Made by a program: the position numbers and the translations under genes. From contig NZ_FTLW01000001.1 in the NCBI RefSeq assembly GCF_900155935.1, forward strand, positions 558,001 through 622,000: DNA of 64,000 nucleotides, read 5' to 3'. Shown one piece after another: positions 30,342-42,540 of the stretch; within the stretch, counting starts at the first letter, position 1, and every line of letters starts with the position of its first letter. The notes beneath the pieces were generated by a model. The model was given only the letters and a program-made list of their open reading frames with translations, did not search any database and had not been told where the DNA came from. Source of the stretch: Solilutibacter tolerans (GTDB lineage: Bacteria > Pseudomonadota > Gammaproteobacteria > Xanthomonadales > Xanthomonadaceae).

Positions 30342-30373
30342 TTATTCGGCCCTAGGGGAATAGGGCCGAATAA
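30342..30373 (-). terminator. Perfect hairpin after gcvP, probable terminator
   Basis: A 13-bp perfect stem (TTATTCGGCCCTA / TAGGGCCGAATAA) with a 6-base loop lies 9 bases beyond the gcvP stop. It has no U-tract on the minus strand, so it could also act in RNA stability. It separates gcvP from the downstream receptor gene. Confidence 0.55.
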
Positions 30374-30382
30374 TTGCCCCAT

Positions 30383-33328
<2,946 letters not shown>

Positions 33329-33377
33329 CGAAGGCATCCGGCTGTGCGGCGCGTGGCCGCAAATGGGTGGGATGCCC

Positions 33378-33472
33378 CTCTGTCCTTTTGCCTGAGAGTT
33401 TCAACGGCGGGGGAGGAAGCCGTCTTGCCCCTTCGGCGCCGGTCTGCGCATCGCGCGCCGGTCTCTCCAGAG
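33378..33472 (-). ncRNA. Glycine riboswitch aptamer upstream of gcvP
   Basis: Read on the minus strand, the leader has the glycine aptamer core: CTCTG (P1), GGAGAGACCGG, CGCCGAAGGGGCAA, AACTCTCAGGCAAAAGGAC, and CAGAG closing P1. Only one aptamer is evident, and about 40 bases separate it from the gcvP start. Glycine binding would turn the cleavage system on. The single-aptamer form often uses a short accessory stem on one side. Confidence 0.85.
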
Positions 33473-33623
33473 TGTTGTTGCCTGCGGTGGTACACGGGGC
33501 CTGAGCGATTCCGGGCGGTTGCGCCTTCGGCAGCCGGTTGCCCGGCTTCTCCCACTGCAGTGGTCATTATATGCGATGCGGGTCTGCGCCTATGATGTGG
33601 ACTCACCTGAACAGGCCTGCTGC

Positions 33624-34370
33624 ATGACCGAGACCGCTGTCCCCCCAGCCCCGGCCCCAGATGCCCAGCCTGCTCAGCCAATGACGTCCGACGATTACGC
33701 CAACCGGATGCGTTGGCTGCCTCGGCTTATCCCCTTGATCAAGCGAGAGCCGGGCCTTGCGATCACGCTGGCCTATTTCCTCGTGGGCGCGGTGGGCTTG
33801 TGGTCCAGTTACTGGTACTACCGCGAATTCGGCCTGCCCATCCTTGAGTATTACCAGGTCAGTGACTTCCTCATCGCGGGCCTGCGCGACCCGTTCAACT
33901 TCCTGGCCTTGTTGGTGATGCTGGCCGTGGCGCTGCTCGCCTATCTGACGGCGTGGTACGAAATCCGGCATCCCGAGACCGTGGCGGCTCTGCGCGATGA
34001 GAAATTCTGGGGCCGCCTGGTGTTCCCGAGGCATGCCAGCCCGTTTCGCCGCCGCCGCTGGTATGACCTTTCGCCCGAGGCCGTCGTGCTGCTCGGGCTC
34101 GTGCTCGGCAGTGGCTCGGTGATGATCAGCCATGCCGATGACCGGGCCGATGAGATCAAGCAGGGCGGTGGAACACCGCTGCGCGTCACCTTGTCCGGAG
34201 AGCGTCTGCCATTGCAGGGAGAGGCGCGATTGATCGGCACCACAAGCACCCATCTGCTCTTGTACTGGCCGGCCAACGGACGCACAGAAGTGATGTCGCA
34301 TGAGGCGGTCGCGCGGATCGAACGCTTGCCTCGCCATCGCTACCGCCGCGCTGACGAGGACAAACGATGA
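33624..34370 (+). CDS. Membrane protein of unknown function
   Basis: 248 residues with three likely helices: about residues 44-64 (LAITLAYFLVGAVGLWSSYWY), 92-112 (FNFLALLVMLAVALLAYL) and 155-172 (AVVLLGLVLGSGSVM), a Pro-rich N-terminus and a soluble C-terminus. I do not recognise the family. The ATG at 33624 is chosen because family-like sequence starts there and the open frame upstream runs over the riboswitch region. Its stop overlaps the MFS gene by ATGA, suggesting a joint role. Confidence 0.7.
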   Translation: MTETAVPPAPAPDAQPAQPMTSDDYANRMRWLPRLIPLIKREPGLAITLAYFLVGAVGLWSSYWYYREFGLPILEYYQVSDFLIAGLRDPFNFLALLVMLAVALLAYLTAWYEIRHPETVAALRDEKFWGRLVFPRHASPFRRRRWYDLSPEAVVLLGLVLGSGSVMISHADDRADEIKQGGGTPLRVTLSGERLPLQGEARLIGTTSTHLLLYWPANGRTEVMSHEAVARIERLPRHRYRRADEDKR

Positions 34371-35614
34371 GCGCGCCCGCGATCCCCATGCGCCGCTTGG
34401 CACCCTTGCTGGGATTTTTGTCGATGTTCGGTGCTTTCAGCATCGACACGATCTTTCCGGCTTTCCCGCAGATCGGCGATCAGTTCGGTGCCGGTACGCT
34501 GGCGATGCAGCAGACGATCAGCGCCTATCTCTTCGCCTATGCCGCCATGAGTCTTTGGCATGGCGCGTTGTCGGATGTATTCGGGCGTCGTCGGGTGATC
34601 CTGGTCGGCATCGCCCTCTTCATCCTCGCCAGCATCGGCTGCGCGATGTCGACGTCGTTGCCGATGTTGGTCGGCTTTCGCGTATTGCAGGGACTCAGTG
34701 CTGGCGTCGGGTTGATCGTTGGCCGTGCGGTGATCCGCGATGTGCTCGATGGCGCGGATGCGCAGCGACTGATGAGCCAAGTGTCGATGATCTTCGGCAT
34801 CGCGCCGGCCGTCGCGCCGATCATCGGGGGTTGGCTACTGGGCTGGCATCGCTGGCCCGCGATCTTCTGGTTCCTCGCCTTGTTCGGCCTGCTGCTATGG
34901 ATATCAGTGATGCTGTGGCTGCCCGAAACACATCCACGCGAGCGCTGGCGCTCCATCAAGCCGCGCAATCTTTGGCGCTCGTACATCGCGATCATCGGCA
35001 ACGCGCAATTCCGGCGGCTGTCGATTTCGTCCGCCTTCAACTTCGGCGCACTGTTCCTGATGATCTCGTCCGCCCCCGCGTTGGTGCTGGAGCATTTTCA
35101 GCTCGGCCCGCAGCAGTTCGGCTGGTTCTTCATCCCGATGATTGCCGGGATGATGAGCGGTGCTTTTCTTTCGGGGCGATTGGCGGGTCGCATGGCAGGG
35201 CGTCGTCAGGTCGACATCGGCTTCGCGCTCAACATCCTCGGCGCGGCGTTGTTGCTCGGCTATGCGTTATGGGCCAGCCCTCTGCGCATCCCGCAAGGCA
35301 TGATGCCGGTGATGCTGATGGCCTTCGGCATCGCGCTGGTCATGCCGATCATCACGCTGATGTGTCTCGACTTGTTTCCCGAGCAGCGCGGAGCGGCATC
35401 GTCGGTGCAAGCCTTTGTTGGCCTGCTGATGAACGCGATCATCGCGGGTGTGATCTCTCCCGCGCTCTCTGGAAAAGACCATTTGCTCGCGGCGGGCGCG
35501 TTGGTCATGGCCGTCCTGGGATGGCTGGTGTGGTGGCTGGCGATTCGAAAAAACACCGCCGTGCCAACCCCGCCCGAACACCCTGAAAACTACGAGCCGC
35601 TGGGCGAGCTCTGA
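34367..35614 (+). CDS. Bcr/CflA-type MFS multidrug efflux transporter
   Basis: 415-residue, twelve-helix major facilitator. The start FLSMFGAFSIDTIFPAFPQI, the loop GALSDVFGRRRVILVG (motif A) and RVLQGLSAGVGLIVGRAVIRD (motif C-like) match the Bcr/CflA drug:proton antiporters. It is coupled to the preceding membrane protein. Its 3' end overlaps the convergent APC gene by 25 bases. Confidence 0.88.
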   Translation: MSAPAIPMRRLAPLLGFLSMFGAFSIDTIFPAFPQIGDQFGAGTLAMQQTISAYLFAYAAMSLWHGALSDVFGRRRVILVGIALFILASIGCAMSTSLPMLVGFRVLQGLSAGVGLIVGRAVIRDVLDGADAQRLMSQVSMIFGIAPAVAPIIGGWLLGWHRWPAIFWFLALFGLLLWISVMLWLPETHPRERWRSIKPRNLWRSYIAIIGNAQFRRLSISSAFNFGALFLMISSAPALVLEHFQLGPQQFGWFFIPMIAGMMSGAFLSGRLAGRMAGRRQVDIGFALNILGAALLLGYALWASPLRIPQGMMPVMLMAFGIALVMPIITLMCLDLFPEQRGAASSVQAFVGLLMNAIIAGVISPALSGKDHLLAAGALVMAVLGWLVWWLAIRKNTAVPTPPEHPENYEPLGEL

Positions 35615-36924
35615 ATGCCCTTGTTGGAGCGACGCATCCACCAATAGATAGGGACGCCGGCAAGCAGCAACACAACGCCCCAAGCCAGCGCTTCTGCACC
35701 CGCGCCTGACAAGGCGAACAAGCTGTACAGCAAGGCAAGAAACGCGATGAAGCGTCCGCCATTCCTGCCGCCACTGCGCAACCATGCCGCGCTGCTGGCG
35801 GCATAGGGCAGCAGGATGGCTGATGTCGCGATGAGCAAGATGAAGGTGAACAACTCCACCAGTGTCCGGCTGTAACTTGCGATCACCAATAGCGTGGCTA
35901 GCACGCTGCCGACCAGGATGCCGAAGGCTGGCGTGCCGTTCTTGTCCAACTTGGCAAAGCGTCGCGGAAACAAGCCATCGTCGGCGGCAGCCAGTGAAAC
36001 TTGCGCGCACACCAACAACCAGCCGTTTATTGCGCCGAAGGTGGACACGGCAGCAAGTACAGCGATGCCCAGCGCCGCACTTGGCCCCCACACGCGGCCG
36101 GCCGCCTCGGCCATCGGTGCGCCTGAGGCCTTCAGTACATCGGTCGGAACCAAGCCGATCACGACGGTGCAAGCCAGGATGGTGGCGATGCCGGCCAGCA
36201 GCGTGCCCAGCACGGTGGCGCGCGGGATCGTGCGCTCGGGGTTGCGGATGGACTGCGCAGGCACGGTTGCGACTTCCAAACCACACAAGGCCCACATCGC
36301 AAGGATGACGGTGACGTTGGCCACATGCGGTAGCGACTCGCCACTCGGGTTGAACGGCACGTAGTTGTGGCTATCGACGAACCACAAGCCGATCAATCCA
36401 AACAGCAGCAGGGGTACGAGTTTCAACGCGGTGATCAGCACCTGGAATCGTCCGGCTTCGCGTAGACCGACCAGATTGACGATGGTGCAGATCCACAGCG
36501 CGACCAACGCGCAGCCAGCCGCGCGCACCGGCGTCGATGTCAGGGCAGGGAATATCGCCCCCATGCTGCCCGCGAATGCGACCGCGATGGCAGCCATGCC
36601 GGACCAGATCGAGATCCAGTAGCTCCACGCAATGCCAAAGCCGGCCAGATCGCCGAAGGAGCGGCGCACATACGCATACGGGCCGCCCGTGCACGGCCAG
36701 TGGATGGCGAGTTTGGAGAACGTCAACGCCAACAGCACCGCACCGCATAAAGCGATGCCCCAACCGATCAAGCTGGCGGCGCCATACGGGGCCATGGTCG
36801 CGGGCAGCAGGAAGACGCCACTGCCGATCATGCTGCCAACGACCAATGCGGTTGCCATCCACAGGCCTAGTGGCCTGGATGCAGTTTGCGCGTTGACATC
36901 GGAGACGCTGGCTGTTTCGGTCAC
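35590..36924 (-). CDS. APC family amino acid permease
   Basis: 444-residue, twelve-helix transporter. MATALVVGSMIGSGVFLLP in helix 1 and the following CTGGPYAYVRRSFG loop are the APC hallmark, and the central ALCGLEVATVPAQSIRNPERTIPRA is typical of the basic amino acid/polyamine antiporter branch. The substrate is unknown. Start is the GTG at 36924, preceded by AAGGAG 6 bases away, rather than the upstream ATG. Single-gene unit. Confidence 0.88.
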   Translation of the reverse strand: MTETASVSDVNAQTASRPLGLWMATALVVGSMIGSGVFLLPATMAPYGAASLIGWGIALCGAVLLALTFSKLAIHWPCTGGPYAYVRRSFGDLAGFGIAWSYWISIWSGMAAIAVAFAGSMGAIFPALTSTPVRAAGCALVALWICTIVNLVGLREAGRFQVLITALKLVPLLLFGLIGLWFVDSHNYVPFNPSGESLPHVANVTVILAMWALCGLEVATVPAQSIRNPERTIPRATVLGTLLAGIATILACTVVIGLVPTDVLKASGAPMAEAAGRVWGPSAALGIAVLAAVSTFGAINGWLLVCAQVSLAAADDGLFPRRFAKLDKNGTPAFGILVGSVLATLLVIASYSRTLVELFTFILLIATSAILLPYAASSAAWLRSGGRNGGRFIAFLALLYSLFALSGAGAEALAWGVVLLLAGVPIYWWMRRSNKGIQSSPSGS

Positions 36925-37160
36925 GGAGCGCTCCTTGATGAATTGATCGCTGGTAGGTAGTCCGACTCTGCGCGTCACGATACGCTGCGATTAGCCTGAT
37001 GTGGAGCAATTTTTGGCAACCAAATGCTGAAAATTGCCCTAAGGGGTAAAATTTTCTGCCTACTAGCCGAGGGCGCAGTTATCTAGCGGCGAATATCGGC
37101 TTTAGTTGGATGTTTCGTGTTAGCCGCGATGCTCGACCAAAATTCAGTTTGGAGTTCAAA

Positions 37161-38309
37161 ATGAATTCAATGCGTTGGGTGATGATAGGTCTTGTGTTGC
37201 TTTGTTCGCCCATCGCAGCTGCGCAAACCTATGTATCAGCCAGTTCGTATCAGGGGGGCACCGCCGGGGCGAATGGGTATGCCGTTTTTCGCTATGAGCT
37301 AGTGGGTGGCAGCACAGTAGATGTCACCTTGCAGGCAACCGGCACGACTTTCTCGGGCGGCGCCTATGCGTACCACATGCGAGTGCCAAATAGCTCCATG
37401 GCTAACGCCGGTAGTCTTTCACCATCGTCTTTTTATCCAGGGACTCAAGCAACGAGCTCGATCAGAGCCGCTCTTCTGGACACGTGGGGAGTGGGCTGTG
37501 GCCGTCCGGGAACTGGGGCGCCTGTAGACGGAACGACGTGTGGTGGTCGCGGCACTTTAACGATCACCTTCAGCATGCCAGTGAGAGACCCGATTCTCCA
37601 CTTTGGTGGATTGGGCGACACATTTCCTTCGCCACAAGGGCAGGCCATTGTTGCCAATACTGTCTACAGCCTGGTTTCTGCCGACAATGGAGGCACTCCG
37701 GTTGCAGTCACGCTTGATCGGATGGCGGGGAATGCGGTTTTCGGCACGACTGCAAGTTCAGCCCTGCATTCCGGTAACGCCAGTTCAGTGAACGCATCGT
37801 GCGACACCGCGCCGCCACAAGCAGCATGCGGTTCGGTAAGGGTGAATGGCACGGTAAGCAGGATAGTGCTGAACGTTTCACTGCGCGGCTACAGCCATAC
37901 GCCTCCTTCTTCATATGACCAGGACAATAGTGAGGTCACTGCGGAAGGGCACACGGTGGGCGTCAGTCTGGCACCAACTTCGGATTTGGTGATCAGTAAA
38001 ACGAATACTCCTCTGGTTTCTCCCGTGGATCAGACTGGCGATACTGTAGTCTCTGGTGCCCCCATTACATACGTCATCACCGTACGTAACAACGGGCTGA
38101 ATGCTGCGAGTGGCAGTTTCTTGAGTGACCCTGTGACAGCCAATCTGAATTGCAGCTCTGCTGTTTGCTCTGCATCGTCGGGCTCGGTTTGTCCAGCGCA
38201 AACGGGTGCGGCCTTGGTGGCGGCCATGCAGACTGCGCCGGGTGCGGTCATCCCTGCGCTTCTTCCAGGCGGCGAGATCAGGGTGCAATTGGTTTGCACA
38301 CCTCAGTAG
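37161..38309 (+). CDS. Secreted DUF11-repeat protein
   Basis: 382-residue protein with a signal peptide (MNSMRWVMIGLVLLCSPIAAAQ). A beta-rich N-terminal domain (about residues 25-270) is followed by one DUF11 domain (SDLVISKTNTP, APITYVITVRNNGLNAASGSFLSDP). The end PGGEIRVQLVCTP looks like a natural DUF11 end. GGAG precedes the ATG by 6 bases. The gene and both flanks are clearly lower in GC than the rest, suggesting transfer. No LPXTG, barrel or PEP-CTERM anchor is seen. Role unknown; adhesion or surface structure is a guess. Confidence 0.75.
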   Translation: MNSMRWVMIGLVLLCSPIAAAQTYVSASSYQGGTAGANGYAVFRYELVGGSTVDVTLQATGTTFSGGAYAYHMRVPNSSMANAGSLSPSSFYPGTQATSSIRAALLDTWGVGCGRPGTGAPVDGTTCGGRGTLTITFSMPVRDPILHFGGLGDTFPSPQGQAIVANTVYSLVSADNGGTPVAVTLDRMAGNAVFGTTASSALHSGNASSVNASCDTAPPQAACGSVRVNGTVSRIVLNVSLRGYSHTPPSSYDQDNSEVTAEGHTVGVSLAPTSDLVISKTNTPLVSPVDQTGDTVVSGAPITYVITVRNNGLNAASGSFLSDPVTANLNCSSAVCSASSGSVCPAQTGAALVAAMQTAPGAVIPALLPGGEIRVQLVCTPQ

Positions 38310-38460
38310 GTACTGTTGCCACCAACCTCATCGATAATCACGTCGATGAAGCAAGGTATCGCAAATTACTTCGTTACACCGATAGTTTCCTTGTGTTTCT
38401 ATGCCTGCCACTAAAATTCAAGTGCCAGGCGGATTTGGGTGGCGATGTATCCGGTTCTGA

Positions 38461-39519
38461 TCAGTTCTGACGATACGCTTCACGCAGCAATTCGTGGAAA
38501 TGATGCACGCCGGATTCGCGCAAAGGATTCAGTCGCCCAGCGACATACGAGCCAGAGGCAAGGCCGCGCTGCACGTCTTCGCAGATGCCTAAATCTTCGT
38601 GTTGGACTTTGTCGCTGAAGTCGAGATCAGCGGTGCGCTTGTCTTGATCATGTGCCTGCGCGTAATAGCTGTCGAACAACACGCGGCAATGATCTACCCC
38701 CAGCGGGATAACCGTGTTGGTCTGCATACGTCCTGGCAGGATGTTGAGCATCGTGTTGGGCCATAACCAGTAATACAGTGCATCGCCATTACCATACAGG
38801 CTTTCATCGCTTTCCAGCGGGCTCCATTGCAGCGAGTGCCAGCCGGACAGCTCGGTGCGATAACTGCGGTAGTCGAGCAATCGGTTCAAGCCAGGATGCA
38901 CATGGGGGACGTGGTATCCCTCTAGGTAATTGTCTACGTAGACCTTCCAATTGCAGGCGATGTCGTAACTGGCGCGATGATGGCCGTCGTAGTGTTGCAA
39001 GCCCCGATCAGCACCCAAGCGTTCATCGATGCCAGCGACGAAGGCGTCGAAGTCAGGCGCCCATTTTTCGTTGACCGTGGCAAAGATTAGTCCTTGCCAG
39101 ATCCGTACCCTCAGCTGCGGCAAGTGGATGTTGCCGACGTGGAAATCCTTCGCATCCTGCATTTCAGGCGCTGAGCGAAGCTGCCCTTCCAATGTGTAAG
39201 TCCAGCCGTGGTAGCGGCATCGCAATGCCTTGGCGCCGCGACCGTCGCATTGCGCGATGGGGCCCGCGCGATGGCGGCAGACGTTGTGCATCACGCGCAC
39301 CTCGTCATCCATGCCGCGAACCGCGATTACGGGCAGGCCTGCCAGATTAGCGACGACGTAATCCCCGGCCGAAGGCAGCTGCGACACATGCGCGACCAAT
39401 TGCCATGCCCGGTCGAAAATCACACGGCGATCTATGCCTGCCATTTCGGGTGTCGTGTAGAAGCGTGCGGGGAGTGCGGAGGCGGTTGCAGCAGGTTGGG
39501 GAATGAGATCTTCTTGCAT
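38461..39519 (-). CDS. Rieske non-haem iron oxygenase, alpha-subunit type
   Basis: 352-residue cytoplasmic oxygenase. The Rieske [2Fe-2S] ligands are Cys81-Arg-His83 and Cys101-Arg-Tyr-His104. The mononuclear iron site is in NYLEGYHVPHVHPGL (Glu200 bridging side, His203, His208) with Asp315 in CEDVQRGL. The C-terminal GVHHFHELLREAY is typical of the choline monooxygenase/GbcA-like group, but a choline or betaine substrate is only a guess. No ferredoxin or reductase gene is nearby. The ATG at 39519 is the real start; the frame upstream runs antisense and is not coding. Confidence 0.88.
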   Translation of the reverse strand: MQEDLIPQPAATASALPARFYTTPEMAGIDRRVIFDRAWQLVAHVSQLPSAGDYVVANLAGLPVIAVRGMDDEVRVMHNVCRHRAGPIAQCDGRGAKALRCRYHGWTYTLEGQLRSAPEMQDAKDFHVGNIHLPQLRVRIWQGLIFATVNEKWAPDFDAFVAGIDERLGADRGLQHYDGHHRASYDIACNWKVYVDNYLEGYHVPHVHPGLNRLLDYRSYRTELSGWHSLQWSPLESDESLYGNGDALYYWLWPNTMLNILPGRMQTNTVIPLGVDHCRVLFDSYYAQAHDQDKRTADLDFSDKVQHEDLGICEDVQRGLASGSYVAGRLNPLRESGVHHFHELLREAYRQN

Positions 39520-39549
39520 GCGAGGAGTATGACGTGAGTGGCTGCAACG

Positions 39550-39578
39550 CAGAACGCCGGCATTGAGCCGGCGTTCTG
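39550..39578 (-). terminator. Perfect 12-bp hairpin between M2 peptidase and Rieske oxygenase genes
   Basis: CAGAACGCCGGC / GCCGGCGTTCTG with a 5-base loop. It lies 22 bases past the peptidase stop and 31 bases before the oxygenase start. No U-tract follows on either strand, so its role as a terminator is uncertain. Confidence 0.45.
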
Positions 39579-39599
39579 GGGTGTGTTGCGATTTGGCTA

Positions 39600-41510
39600 T
39601 CAGCGGGCTGCCGTCGTCGCACTCCAGCCACATTGCTTGCCGGCGTTCTGCTGCTTCAGCCACGTCTGCAGCGGGGCGAAGTACTCCAGCACAGCACTGG
39701 CATCCATCTTTTCGCCGCCGGTGAGCTCCTTCATGGTCTTCTGCCACGGTTGGCTGGCGCCCTTGGACAGCATCGCCCAGTAGCGCTTGCCGGCTTCCTT
39801 GTCGCCGTAGAAGCTGCACTGGTATAGCGGGCCCTTGTGACCGGCCGCGTCGCAGAGCGACTTGTAGAACTGGAACTGCAGGACGTGCGATAGGAAGTAG
39901 CGTGTGTAGGGCGTATTACCCGGTACGTGGTACTTGGCGCCCGGGTCGAAGAAATCCTCGCCGCGCGCGTTGACCGGCGCGACGCCCTGGTACTTTGCCT
40001 TCAGCTCCCACCAGGCCTGGTTGTATTCGGTCGGCTTGATCGATCCATCGAACACGCCCCAGCGCCAGCGATCAATCATCAAGCCAAAGGGCATGAACGA
40101 CACCTTCGCCAAGGCCATACGCATCTGCGAGTTGATCAGCGACTCCTGATTCTGCTTCTGCTCGCCGACCAATCCGATCGACTGCAAGTATTCCGGTGTC
40201 ATCGCCAGCACGATCGTGTCGCCGATGGCTTCGTGGAAACCGTCATGGGCGCCGCCCTGGAACATGGCCGGCTGCACGTTGTAAGCCAGGTCGTAATAGA
40301 TGTGGCCCAGCTCGTGATAAATGGTGGTGAAGTCTTCTTCGTTCGGCTTGATGCACATCTTGGTGCGCACGTCGCCCCTCATGTCCATGTCCCAGGCGCT
40401 GGCATGGCAGACCACGTCGCGATCGCGCGGCTTGATGAACTGGGTGTTCTTCCAGTAGCTCTCGGGCAGCTTGGGCATGCCGAGCGAGGTGTAGAAGTCT
40501 TCTGCACGACGCGTCATTTTGACCGCGATATCCATCTGCGCGGCGCGTTCGATCTCTTCTGGCTTGCGACCCGCCGGCTTGGCCTTTTCGGCGGCCAGCA
40601 AATCCTGATACTGCTTCTCCAGTGCGCCGGTGATGTCCAGGCTGCCCGCGTTGGGGTAGGGCGCAAGGAAGTCCCACAAGTTGCCCCAATCCTGTTGCCA
40701 CATATTGCCCATCAAGTGAGCCGGCAACAGGCCGCCATCCACCTGACCCTTGTCGTCGCCGTACTTGTCTTTCAGTTTCTCGCGGGTGTAGCAGTGCAGT
40801 TCTTCGTACAGCGGTTCGACCTGCGCCCACAAGCGATCGGTTTCGCTGGCGATTTCCGCAGGGGTCATGTCGTAACCCGAACGCCACAACTCGCCGGTGT
40901 TGGCGAAACCCAAGTCACGCGCACCTTCGTTGGAGAGCTCGACGAAGCGCTGGTAGTCCTTCTTCATCGGCACCGCGATGGTGTGCCAGCCTTGCCAGGC
41001 ATCCAGCTGTGCGTCGTAGTCACGATTGCTGCGCAGCACGTCTTCCAATTCACCCAATTGACGACAGTTCTTGGCATCGCCTTCCCCCTTGCAATAGGTA
41101 CCCGCGCCATACATGCCGCCCATCTTGCTGGCGATGCGGGTCAGCTCGCCCAGGTGTTCGGGGTTCTTCGGCGGCGGCATGGATGCAGACAGCTTCAATA
41201 GCTGGATCGTGCGTGCGCTCTCGGCCGACATTTTCTGGCCTTCGAACTGCTTGGCCTCTTCGATCCACTGGTTGAGCAAGGTCAGCCAGCGCTCATCGCT
41301 CTTGGCCGCCAGCATCTGGGTGTCGTCGCTGATGTAGGTTGCAGCCAGCCATTGCGGCACGGTGATCTCGGGATACATCGCCTTCAATTGGGTATTGATG
41401 CGGGCGACGAACTGATCGGCGTTTTCCTTGGCGGGTGCTTTCTGCGCAAAGGTGGGAGTCGATACGCAGGCCGCGATGGCGAGCGAGAGCAGGGCGTGGC
41501 GGAGTTTCAC
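39600..41510 (-). CDS. Secreted peptidyl-dipeptidase A, M2 (ACE-like) metallopeptidase
   Basis: Removes C-terminal dipeptides from oligopeptides in the periplasm. The 636-residue protein has a signal peptide ending near TFA-QKA. The zinc site is His399-Glu-Leu-Gly-His403 with the third ligand Glu in GFHEAIGD about 24 residues later. Other M2 features are ELWRSGYDM, KPRDRDVVCHASAWDM and the VSFMPFGLMIDRWRW block. It resembles the soluble ACE homologue known from Xanthomonas. Length is normal for the bacterial form. Single-gene unit. Confidence 0.93.
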   Translation of the reverse strand: MKLRHALLSLAIAACVSTPTFAQKAPAKENADQFVARINTQLKAMYPEITVPQWLAATYISDDTQMLAAKSDERWLTLLNQWIEEAKQFEGQKMSAESARTIQLLKLSASMPPPKNPEHLGELTRIASKMGGMYGAGTYCKGEGDAKNCRQLGELEDVLRSNRDYDAQLDAWQGWHTIAVPMKKDYQRFVELSNEGARDLGFANTGELWRSGYDMTPAEIASETDRLWAQVEPLYEELHCYTREKLKDKYGDDKGQVDGGLLPAHLMGNMWQQDWGNLWDFLAPYPNAGSLDITGALEKQYQDLLAAEKAKPAGRKPEEIERAAQMDIAVKMTRRAEDFYTSLGMPKLPESYWKNTQFIKPRDRDVVCHASAWDMDMRGDVRTKMCIKPNEEDFTTIYHELGHIYYDLAYNVQPAMFQGGAHDGFHEAIGDTIVLAMTPEYLQSIGLVGEQKQNQESLINSQMRMALAKVSFMPFGLMIDRWRWGVFDGSIKPTEYNQAWWELKAKYQGVAPVNARGEDFFDPGAKYHVPGNTPYTRYFLSHVLQFQFYKSLCDAAGHKGPLYQCSFYGDKEAGKRYWAMLSKGASQPWQKTMKELTGGEKMDASAVLEYFAPLQTWLKQQNAGKQCGWSATTAAR

Positions 41511-41639
41511 AGGGGACCTCGGACGATGCTGGGACAGACCGCCAAGTGTAGGCGCTGCGCCTGTCTAGGGCATGTGGCGGCGCACTACACTGTCCACGGA
41601 GCTTGGGGCAGGCACCAGGCCGGGCAAAGAAGGAAAGGC

Positions 41640-42530
41640 ATGACAAATACCCGTCGTGGCGTGCTGTTGGGGTTGGCGGCCTACGCGTCCTTTTCCTTCA
41701 GCGATGCCTTCATCAAATTGCTCGAAGGCCAGCTTCCGACGTTCCAATTGATGTTCATGGGCGCAGCATTGAGTCTCTTGGCCCTGCCGGTCGTCAAGCA
41801 GCCGGGTGAACGATGGCGCTATCTCGTGCAGCCTCGTCACCGCGGCATCTACCTGTTGCGGATGCTCGCGGGTGCCATCAACAACCTGGGTGCGATCGTG
41901 GCGTTCACCCATTTGCCGATGGCCGAGGCCTTCGCGCTCATTTTCCTGATGCCGATCTTCGTCACCTTGCTGTCGGTGCTGGTGCTCGGCGAGCACGTCG
42001 GCTGGCGGCGTTGGTCAGCCGTGATCGCAGGTTTCATCGGCGTGCTGGTGGTGCTGCGACCGGGGTTTCGTGAACTCAACATCGGCCACTTGGGCGGCAT
42101 CGTCTGCGGACTGGCAGGCGCGTGCAACGTGGTGCTGATGCGCAAGGTGGGTGATGGCGAGCATCGGCTCACGCTGTTCGGTACCACCATCATCGGCAAC
42201 CTTCTGATGGCCGGGGTGCTGATGTGGCCCGAGCTGCAGGCCCCGACCATGACGCAATGGTCCTATGCGGCGGGCTTCGGGCTGCTTTCGGTGCTGGGCG
42301 TGATCCTGCTGATGTACGCAACGCTCGCGACAGCGGTCAACCACGTGGCGCCCACGCAATACACGCAGATGTTGTGGGCGGTGTGGCTGGGCTGGTGGTG
42401 GTTCGACGATCAGGTGGACGCGATGACATGGCTCGGCATCGTCATCATCTTGGCGGCGGGACTGTTCACCGTTCTGCGGGAAGAGCGTGTCACCGGCTGG
42501 TGGCACAAGATGCGGATGTTGTTGCCCTGA
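41640..42530 (+). CDS. EamA/DMT family transporter
   Basis: 296 residues with ten hydrophobic segments in two EamA repeats (about residues 8-140 and 148-288). AAYASFSFSDAFIKLLEG starts helix 1, FTHLPMAEAFALIFLMPIFVTLLSVLVLGEHV is the typical helix 4-5 region. Substrate unknown (metabolite export is usual). The ATG at 41640 has AGGA close by. The upstream open frame is not coding. Confidence 0.87.
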   Translation: MTNTRRGVLLGLAAYASFSFSDAFIKLLEGQLPTFQLMFMGAALSLLALPVVKQPGERWRYLVQPRHRGIYLLRMLAGAINNLGAIVAFTHLPMAEAFALIFLMPIFVTLLSVLVLGEHVGWRRWSAVIAGFIGVLVVLRPGFRELNIGHLGGIVCGLAGACNVVLMRKVGDGEHRLTLFGTTIIGNLLMAGVLMWPELQAPTMTQWSYAAGFGLLSVLGVILLMYATLATAVNHVAPTQYTQMLWAVWLGWWWFDDQVDAMTWLGIVIILAAGLFTVLREERVTGWWHKMRMLLP

Positions 42531-42540
42531 GCGAGAACAT

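Noticed and set aside
38290-38470. Possible frameshift extending the DUF11 protein
   Set aside because: The other frame stays open, but DUF11 proteins usually end with the strand seen here (VQLVCT), so the stop looks natural.
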